From Pseudoxanthobacter soli DSM 19599 (lineage in GTDB: Bacteria; Pseudomonadota; Alphaproteobacteria; Rhizobiales; Segnochrobactraceae): 64,000 nucleotides of DNA. The position numbers were made by a program, and so were the translations under genes. Of this stretch, positions 56,436 to 64,000 are shown in pieces (the stretch's first letter is position 1; every line of letters begins with the position of its first letter). Location: the NCBI RefSeq assembly GCF_900148505.1, contig NZ_FRXO01000002.1, positions 186,001 through 250,000 on the forward strand, read 5' to 3'. The notes under the pieces were generated by a model. It saw only the letters and a list, made by a program, of their open reading frames with translations, made no database searches and was not told the DNA's origin.

Positions 56436-56565
56436 GAGGCTGGCACCGGATAATCCCTTCCGGCGGTAGTTAGTCCGTTCGCCGTGCGCGTGCAAGGCGC
56501 TCGGCCGCAGGACAGACGAACGGATAACGGGCAACGGCGAAGGCGGCGGCGCGTGCCGCCCCGCA

Positions 56566-57855
<1,290 letters not shown>

Positions 57856-57942
57856 GAAATTCCGTGTTCCCGAAGCCGCCGGGCCGGCCTGCTTTCCCGA
57901 ATGGATCCGCGTACTCCAGCCCGGGCCGGGACGCAAGCACCG

Positions 57943-58566
57943 TCAGCGTGGCCGGAACGCGATCGCGGCCGCGACCATCCAGGCGTAGGAGACGAACTCT
58001 GTGCTCTCCTCCCACCGGTCGGCGGCGGCGTGGGTGATCCGGAAGTAGCCCTTGTCGAACGGCCAGCCGGCGAGCGCGAACACGAAGGCGATGATCAGGC
58101 ATATGCCGACGGGGCTTGCGATCATGCGCAGCCCCGCGATCACGGCGTCGAAGAACGCATGGCGATAGATCGCGAGCACGATCAGCATCGCGAGGCCGAG
58201 CAGCAGGTGCGGCGCCCATCCGTTGATCGCGAAGGTCAGCCACGCCGGGGCCTTGGTCAGGCCGAGATCGAGTTCGCGGTCGGCCATCGCGAGGCTCAGC
58301 AATGCGAAGCCGAACGCGACAAGCCGGATCTCGGGCCTTTGGGAGACGACCGCACCGACCACGAAGATCGCAGCGGCCGCGACGAGCAGCACGACCTGCG
58401 CGTCCTCGATCGGTCCGTTCTCGACGAACCAGGCATCGGGGATCATCGTCAGCAAGCCGGCCACCACCATGACCGCGAGCACGCTGGACACGAACAGCAC
58501 CAACCAGAGACCGACGGATGTCGCCGAAACCGGACGATCCGCCGACGCCGCGCGCAAACAACCCAT
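57943..58566 (-). CDS. Hypothetical membrane protein with several helices
   Basis: A 207-residue protein with about five membrane segments (e.g. LWLVLFVSSVLAVMVVAGLL, VVLLVAAAAIFVVGAVV, HLLLGLAMLIVLAIY). I do not recognise a family. ATG 58566 follows GGAAGGGACACGGT. It is just upstream of murA (gap 87) and could be cotranscribed. Confidence 0.75.
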   Translation of the reverse strand: MGCLRAASADRPVSATSVGLWLVLFVSSVLAVMVVAGLLTMIPDAWFVENGPIEDAQVVLLVAAAAIFVVGAVVSQRPEIRLVAFGFALLSLAMADRELDLGLTKAPAWLTFAINGWAPHLLLGLAMLIVLAIYRHAFFDAVIAGLRMIASPVGICLIIAFVFALAGWPFDKGYFRITHAAADRWEESTEFVSYAWMVAAAIAFRPR

Positions 58567-58814
58567 ACCGTGTCCCTTCCGAGCGAGGCTGGCCGCCCAT
58601 CCGGACGCACCGCTTTGTACGCAATGCACGTTCCGGCCGATCCGCGGCCGACGCTCCGAGATCGATTCCGAGGGCCATTGCCCGCCGCAGGGAGCACCGC
58701 GCGGCACGAACGATTTCGTAAGCTAATATTATTGTATGCGCCCGGGGATTTCCCGTGTCCAGAGCGGCGGCCGGAACGGATGCCCGTCCGTCGGACGCAG
58801 ACGGCGGTCCCGGC

Positions 58815-61226
58815 TCAAAGCCGTTCCACGAACGAATCCAGCACCTTCTTCCGGCCGGCCTTGTCGAAATCGACCGTCAGCTTGTTTCCATCGACAACCG
58901 CAACGGATCCGTTTCCAAATTTCTGGTGGAAAACCCGCGCGCCCACCGTGAAGTCCGAGCCGCCGTCGACCACGCTCTTGGCGACCAGCTCGCCCTCGAT
59001 GGTCGCGCCGCCGGACCTCAGCCGTGCCGCCGGTGCCGACATCGGGCGCGGGCCACCGGAGGCGTCGCGGGTGCGCTCGCGAGCGCGTTCCCAGCCCGGG
59101 GTCGTGTAGCGCGAGCCGAAGCTGTCGGAGCGGTCGAATCGGCTCGCGCCGTAGCCGCCATACCCTCCGGCGCCACCGGATTCGCGAACGTTGACGTGGT
59201 CCTCCGGCAGTTCGTCGAGAAAGCGCGACGGCACCGAGGTCTGCCACATCCCGTGGACGCGGCGGTTGGACGCGAACCAGACATAGGCGCGCTTGCGCGC
59301 CCGGGTGAGGCCGACATAGGCGAGCCGGCGCTCTTCCTCCAGGCCCGCGCGGCCGCCCTCGTCGAGCGAACGCTGGTGGGGGAACAGCCCCTCCTCCCAG
59401 CCCGGCAGGAACACGGTGTCGAACTCGAGCCCCTTGGCGCCGTGCAGCGTCATCAGCGTGACGGCATCCTGGTTGGCGTCGCTTTCGGCATCCATCACCA
59501 GCGAGACGTGCTCAAGGAAGCTCGTCATCGATTCGAAATCCTGCATGGAACGGATCAGTTCCTTCAGGTTCTCCAGCCGGCCCGGCGCGTCGGCGGAGCG
59601 GTCCTGGCGCCACATCTCGGTGTAGCCGGATTCGTCGAGAATGGTCTCGGCCAGTTCGTGGTGCGGGCGGGTGTCGAGATCGGCGCGCCAGTGGGCGAAG
59701 GCGCCGAGCAGATCACGCAGGGTGGCGCGGGCCTTGGGCTTGATTTCCTCGGTGTCGATCAGGTCGGCCGCCGCCGCCATCAGCGGAATCCGCCGGGCGC
59801 GCGCGGTGTCGTGGCAGAGCTTGATGGTCGCTTCGCCGAGGCCGCGCTTGGGGGTGTTGACGATGCGCTCGAAGGCGAGGTCGTCGGCCGGCTGCACGGT
59901 CGCCCGGAAATAGGCGAGCGCGTCGCGGATCTCCATGCGCTCGTAGAAACGCGGGCCGCCGACCACCCGGTAAGGCAGGCCGAGGGTGACGAAGCGGTCT
60001 TCGAACTCCCGCATCTGGAACGAGGCGCGCATCAGGATGGCGATCTCGTCGAGCTTGTGGCCCTTGCGCTGCAGGCTCTCGATCTCGTCGCCGATGGCGC
60101 GGGCTTCCTCGTTGGAATCCCACGACGAGGCGACCGTGACGAGCGCCGCCTCGGGATCGCGCCGGTCGGTGAACAGCGTCTTGCCGAGCCGGCCCTCGTT
60201 GTGGGCGATGAGGTGCGAGGCCGCGGCCAGGATCGGCGCCGTGGACCGGTAGTTCCGTTCGAGGCGGATGACGGCGGCACCCGGGAAATCGTGCTCGAAG
60301 CGCAGGATGTTGTCGACCTCGGCGCCGCGCCAGCCATAGATCGACTGGTCGTCGTCGCCGACGCAGCAGATGTTGGGATTGCTCTGCGCGAGAAGGCGCA
60401 GCCACAGATATTGCGCGACGTTGGTGTCCTGATACTCGTCGACCAGCATGTAGCGGAAGCGGCGCTGGTAGTCGGCGAGCACGTCCGGGTGGGTGCGGAA
60501 CAGCCGAATCGGCTCGACCAGGAGGTCGCCGAAATCGACCGCATTCAGCACCTTCAGCCTGTCCTGGTAGGCGGCGTAGAGCTCCTGCCCACGGCCGTTG
60601 GCGAAGCCCCTGCCCTCAGAGGCTGGCACCTTGTCCGGCGTCAGGCCGCGGTTCTTCCAGGTGTCGATCAGGGCGGCGAGCTGGCGGGCCGGCCAGCGCT
60701 TCTCGTCGAGATTCTCCGCCTGGATGATCTGCTTCATCAGGCGAAGCTGATCGTCGGTGTCGAGAATGGTGAAATCGGACTTCAGCCCCACCAGCTCGGC
60801 GTTGCGGCGCAGGATCTTGGTGCCGATGGAATGAAACGTGCCGAGCCAGCCCATCCCTTCGACCGTGCCGCCGACGAGGGCGGAGATGCGATGGCGCATC
60901 TCGCGGGCCGCCTTGTTGGTGAAGGTGACGGCGAGGATCTGGTGCGGTGCGGCGCGGCCGGTGGCGATGATGTGGGCGATGCGGGTGGTCAGCACCCGCG
61001 TCTTGCCGGTGCCGGCACCGGCGAGCACCAGCACCGGACCATCGACGGTCTCGACCGCGCGGCGCTGCTCGGGATTGAGCCCCTCGAGATAGGCGGGATC
61101 GCGCCCGCCGCCACCGAGGGCACGCGCGGCTATTCCGCCCGGCCGGGGCGCGGGCGGCGGCGCGGCATCGCCGAACAGCGGATCGTCGTCGAAGGGGCGG
61201 GCGTTCGGCCCGGCGGGAAGCACCAT
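58815..61226 (-). CDS. UvrD/PcrA-type DNA helicase
   Basis: The 803-residue SF1A helicase has Walker A LAGAGTGKTRVL, Walker B LVDEYQDTNVAQY, motif III GDDDQSIYGWRGA, motif IV LERNYRST and motif VI YVGLTRARKRAYV. The C-terminal Gly/Arg-rich linker (SGGAGGYGGYG) and final GARVFHQKFGNGSVAVVDG Tudor-like domain are PcrA-like. ATG 61226 is the likely start. It acts in nucleotide excision and mismatch repair and removal of blocked replication. Confidence 0.96.
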   Translation of the reverse strand: MVLPAGPNARPFDDDPLFGDAAPPPAPRPGGIAARALGGGGRDPAYLEGLNPEQRRAVETVDGPVLVLAGAGTGKTRVLTTRIAHIIATGRAAPHQILAVTFTNKAAREMRHRISALVGGTVEGMGWLGTFHSIGTKILRRNAELVGLKSDFTILDTDDQLRLMKQIIQAENLDEKRWPARQLAALIDTWKNRGLTPDKVPASEGRGFANGRGQELYAAYQDRLKVLNAVDFGDLLVEPIRLFRTHPDVLADYQRRFRYMLVDEYQDTNVAQYLWLRLLAQSNPNICCVGDDDQSIYGWRGAEVDNILRFEHDFPGAAVIRLERNYRSTAPILAAASHLIAHNEGRLGKTLFTDRRDPEAALVTVASSWDSNEEARAIGDEIESLQRKGHKLDEIAILMRASFQMREFEDRFVTLGLPYRVVGGPRFYERMEIRDALAYFRATVQPADDLAFERIVNTPKRGLGEATIKLCHDTARARRIPLMAAAADLIDTEEIKPKARATLRDLLGAFAHWRADLDTRPHHELAETILDESGYTEMWRQDRSADAPGRLENLKELIRSMQDFESMTSFLEHVSLVMDAESDANQDAVTLMTLHGAKGLEFDTVFLPGWEEGLFPHQRSLDEGGRAGLEEERRLAYVGLTRARKRAYVWFASNRRVHGMWQTSVPSRFLDELPEDHVNVRESGGAGGYGGYGASRFDRSDSFGSRYTTPGWERARERTRDASGGPRPMSAPAARLRSGGATIEGELVAKSVVDGGSDFTVGARVFHQKFGNGSVAVVDGNKLTVDFDKAGRKKVLDSFVERL

Positions 61227-61311
61227 CGGAAAGAGATCGACCTTGAACGAATCTGTGGAACGGATCTCGAACGATATAGGAAAGCCACGCCGAAATCGAA
61301 GGGGCGCGCGG

Positions 61312-62253
61312 CTATTGCGGCCGCGCTTCGCGTGCCACGAAGCGCACCGTCGCAACGGCCAGGATCAGGATCGCGACGTTGGCGAGCCCGAACAGCACGA
61401 CAGAGATCGGGATCATCACCCCGCCGGCGCCGTTGATGACCATCAGCATCGCCGCGCCGGCGGCAGCCGTCACGCCGAACGAGAACGCCCACCAGGCCGG
61501 CGAGAACCACGACACCGCGAACCACGGCATGAGCCGCAGCAGCACGAGATATTGCAGCAGGCCGTAGCCCATCAGCGCATAGGCGAACACCGGCAGCGGC
61601 CCGGGCTGAAGGCTGAGATAGGCGACGAGCCCGACCACCGAGGGCGCAAGCTGGATGCCGAGCAGCGGCCGCACCGCCGGCGCCATCGATTCGTGGGCGA
61701 ACAGCCGCATCCAAACGGTCGATTCGATCGCGAGCCACGAGAACAGCCCCGCCCCGAGGAACAGCAGGCCGAGATCGTGCAGGCCGAGCGATGCGCAGGC
61801 GATGGCCGAGGCGAAATTGCCGGCGACGAGCGGCAGATAGAGCACCGGCGTCATCGCCTCCGCCGGGCGGCCGCCCTGCCACAGGCTGCCGACCCGCCAG
61901 ATCACGAACCCGACATGGCCGACGATGCCGACGGCGAAGAACGCCCACGCGGCCGCCATCGAATAGGGCCGCACGCCCGGCACCAGCAGCAGCGTGGCGA
62001 CGAAGGCGAGGCCCCAGAAGCAGCACTGGATCGGGTGAGCCAGCTCCGCGGCGAGGTCGTCGGGGTGGCGCAGGTGGCGCAGCACGAACGCGACGGCGAG
62101 CACCACCCAGATCACGCAGGAAAGCGCGATGATCGCCTCGCCGACCGGCGCCGGCACCCCCCACAGCCGCGTGGCGAGCCGCCACACGCCGCCGAGGCCG
62201 ACGAGCCCGAGCACGATGGAAAAGAACGACGACGGCAGGCGGTCGAAGCGCAT
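61312..62253 (-). CDS. TehA/SLAC1-like anion transporter
   Basis: The 313-residue integral membrane protein has about ten helices. It starts MRFDRLPSSFFSIVLGLVGL, as in TehA-like C4-dicarboxylate/anion channels, and contains PLVAGNFASAIACA and FSPAWWAFSFGVTAAAGA. ATG 62253 follows GGAAAGGCCCGAA. Tellurite resistance or dicarboxylate transport are family functions. Confidence 0.9.
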   Translation of the reverse strand: MRFDRLPSSFFSIVLGLVGLGGVWRLATRLWGVPAPVGEAIIALSCVIWVVLAVAFVLRHLRHPDDLAAELAHPIQCCFWGLAFVATLLLVPGVRPYSMAAAWAFFAVGIVGHVGFVIWRVGSLWQGGRPAEAMTPVLYLPLVAGNFASAIACASLGLHDLGLLFLGAGLFSWLAIESTVWMRLFAHESMAPAVRPLLGIQLAPSVVGLVAYLSLQPGPLPVFAYALMGYGLLQYLVLLRLMPWFAVSWFSPAWWAFSFGVTAAAGAAMLMVINGAGGVMIPISVVLFGLANVAILILAVATVRFVAREARPQ

Positions 62254-62306
62254 TTCGGGCCTTTCCGGAAGCCGGACGATAGAAGCCGACGTGACCTTTT
62301 GGGGGA

Positions 62307-63221
62307 TCAGACGAACTCCGCCGCCGTGCGGTGGATGAGGGCGTGGCGGCGGGCGAGCAGGTCGATGTCGTCCATGTAGCCGCCGGCGATCACGGCGGCG
62401 AGCGGCACGCCGGCCTCGCGCACCGCGTCGATCACGAACCGGTCGCGCTCGACGAGGCCGGCGTCCGTCAGCGCGAGACGGCCGAGCTTGTCGTCGCGAT
62501 GAGGATCGACCCCGGCGAGATAGAACACGATATCCGGCCGGTGGTTGACGACCGCTTTCGGCACGATCTCGCGCACCAGCGCGACATAATCCCGGTCGCC
62601 GGTGTCGTCCGGCAGCGGGGCGTCGAGGTCCGAGCGCTCCTTCTCCGCCGGATAGTTCTTCTCCGCATGGATCGAGAGCGTGAACACCTCCGGCACCTGC
62701 GAGAAGATCTCGGCGGTTCCGTCGCCCTGATGCACATCGCAATCCACCACCAGCGCGCGCTCGATCCGCCCCTCGGCAAGAAGGGCTCGGATCGCCACCG
62801 CCACGTCGTTGAACACGCAGAACCCCGCACCGCCGGAGCGGCGCGCGTGGTGGCTGCCGCCCGCGGTGTTGGCGGCGATGCCGTGGGCGAGCGCGAGGCG
62901 GGCGGCGAGCACCGTGCCGGACGTCGCCATCCGGCCGCGGCGGGTCACCGTCTCCGTCATCGGGAAGCCGATCCGCCGCGCCACGTCGCGGGGCACGTCG
63001 GACGCGAACACCTGCTCGACATAAGTCTCGTCGTGGACGCGGGCGAACCACTCGAACGGGGCCGGCTCGGGAACGTGGAATCCGTCCGCCCCCGTCACAA
63101 GCCCCTCCTCCACCAGCACTTCCGCGAGTCGGCGGAACTTGCCCATGGGAAAACGATGATCGGCGCCGATCTCGGCGTGATAGTCGGAATGATGGACGAT
63201 CGGCAGGGGCATCGGGGCCAT
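62307..63221 (-). CDS. Histone deacetylase family hydrolase
   Basis: A 304-residue Zn-dependent amidohydrolase. Motifs are [19 protein letters not shown] (catalytic His pair), [14 protein letters not shown] (Zn Asp/His) and [14 protein letters not shown] (Zn Asp). It resembles bacterial acetylpolyamine or acetoin-utilisation-type deacetylases. A second ATG three codons on is equally good. Confidence 0.93.
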   Translation of the reverse strand: MAPMPLPIVHHSDYHAEIGADHRFPMGKFRRLAEVLVEEGLVTGADGFHVPEPAPFEWFARVHDETYVEQVFASDVPRDVARRIGFPMTETVTRRGRMATSGTVLAARLALAHGIAANTAGGSHHARRSGGAGFCVFNDVAVAIRALLAEGRIERALVVDCDVHQGDGTAEIFSQVPEVFTLSIHAEKNYPAEKERSDLDAPLPDDTGDRDYVALVREIVPKAVVNHRPDIVFYLAGVDPHRDDKLGRLALTDAGLVERDRFVIDAVREAGVPLAAVIAGGYMDDIDLLARRHALIHRTAAEFV

Positions 63222-63437
63222 CCCGGGCTGAGCACGAACCGGATGTGAGGAAGCGTGTGCAGGATAGAGGGGACGGGCATCGGGCGAAACCGGCTTTCAT
63301 CGCCCTTCAGGCACGCCCCGATGGCACGACAACAGGCTTGAATTCTTCCAGACGGAAGCGCCTGATTGGCCCGGCGGGCTTTGCGGCGGGCTCCCGACCG
63401 TGTCCGCCCCTCCCCCCACGCGTCCGCACTCCCGACC

Positions 63438-64000
63438 ATGCCGGCCTTTATGACACCTCACGAAGCGACCCAACCGGCCGGCGCGACGCGCCCCTCCTCC
63501 GTCGGCCATCGCACGGTGCTCGCGATCGCAGTGCCGATGACGCTCGCGCACCTGTCGACGCCCCTCGTCGGCATCGTCGACGGCGCCCTGATCGGCTGGA
63601 CAGGCGACGCGGCGATGATGGGCGGCATCGCCGTCGGTGCGCTGGCGTTCGACATCCTGTTCTCGTTCTTCTCGTTCCTCCGTATGGGCACGACAGGCCT
63701 TGCCGCGCAGGCCTTCGGGGCCGGCGACAAAACCGAGCAGCGGGCTGTGCTGGCCCGCGCGCTGATGGCCGCGGTCGTGCTTGGCGCCGGGCTTGTCGTG
63801 TGCGCGGTGCCGCTGTGCTGGGCGTTCGTCACCGCGATCGGGGCAAGCCCGGCGGTGAACACCGCCTTCGCCGGCTATTTCATGGTGCGCATCCTCGCCG
63901 CCCCGCTCACCCTGCTCAATTATTCCGTGCTCGGCTGGGTGGTCGGCATCGGCCGCGCCGGCATCGGCCTCGCACTGCAACTGCTGCTCAACGGCGTCAA
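63438..64000 (+). CDS. MATE family efflux transporter (truncated by window end)
   Basis: The first about 187 codons of a MATE (DinF-like) pump. It starts MPAFMTPHE and contains VLAIAVPMTLAHLSTPLVGI with helix 1, FFSFLRMGTTGLAAQAFGAGD and later helices. ATG 63450 is an alternative start; no ribosome site is clear for either. The pump would export cations or drugs against Na or protons. Confidence 0.9.
   Translation, partial: MPAFMTPHEATQPAGATRPSSVGHRTVLAIAVPMTLAHLSTPLVGIVDGALIGWTGDAAMMGGIAVGALAFDILFSFFSFLRMGTTGLAAQAFGAGDKTEQRAVLARALMAAVVLGAGLVVCAVPLCWAFVTAIGASPAVNTAFAGYFMVRILAAPLTLLNYSVLGWVVGIGRAGIGLALQLLLNGV

Overview
The window is strongly GC-rich, densely coded chromosome from an alphaproteobacterium, most likely order Hyphomicrobiales (Rhizobiales). 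The indications are the conserved run murA / DUF2948 / hisD / UPF0262 / low-Mr phosphatase, a DUF1192 gene, an Omp25-like porin, a PdhS-type cell-cycle kinase, two phasin genes and a tRNA-His with A at position 73. I see no phage, insertion sequence, CRISPR array or rRNA. Genus or species cannot be fixed from the sequence alone.

Layout. 1-6.2 kb: the end of a Gfo/Idh/MocA dehydrogenase, a DeoR regulator and a divergent ribose-type sugar ABC transporter (ATPase, permease, binding protein). 6.6-7.1 kb: a MarR regulator with a perfect operator-like palindrome at its start. 7.3-15.6 kb: a catabolic cluster (FAD amine oxidase, TPP enzyme, CaiB/BaiF CoA transferase, glutaryl-CoA dehydrogenase, antiquitin-type aldehyde dehydrogenase) with a divergent LysR gene and a LysR box. 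It reads as a lysine / 2-aminoadipate / glutarate degradation module. 15.7-20.4 kb: a tight set of alkaline phosphatase, Tat-exported small protein, LolD-like ATPase and FtsX-like permease with an 80-residue His/Asp/Glu-rich loop. 20.6-24.6 kb: lacI-xylB-xylA for xylose.

25-37 kb: scattered metabolic and signalling genes. The main point is an RsbQ-like alpha/beta hydrolase directly followed by a PAS-GGDEF diguanylate cyclase. The rest includes a PLP decarboxylase, a Nudix hydrolase, an orphan winged-helix protein, purine salvage (mtnP, apt) and an Omp25-like porin. 37-47 kb: quinone oxidoreductase, L31, an ABC exporter, a non-flagellar MotA/MotB-like pair, CorA, inositol monophosphatase and tRNA-His. 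47-53 kb: a 1309-residue PAS histidine kinase and two phasins. 53-64 kb: the murA-hisD region, a small membrane protein, UvrD/PcrA helicase, TehA-like transporter, HDAC-family deacetylase and the start of a MATE pump.

Non-coding structure. A dispersed palindromic repeat (core CCGTTCAGATC / GATCTGAACGACAAG) recurs at about 8.6, 15.6 and 43.8 kb, with eroded copies near 7.3 and 53.1 kb; one copy supplies the stop codon of the LysR gene. There are several GC-rich hairpin terminators, a three-unit hairpin array between tRNA-His and the inositol monophosphatase, and a tandem TTGC-N3-GCAA site upstream of the second phasin that resembles PhaR operators. The most promising functional leads are the hydrolase/cyclase pair, the His-rich exporter beside alkaline phosphatase, and the TPP enzyme inside the glutarate cluster.
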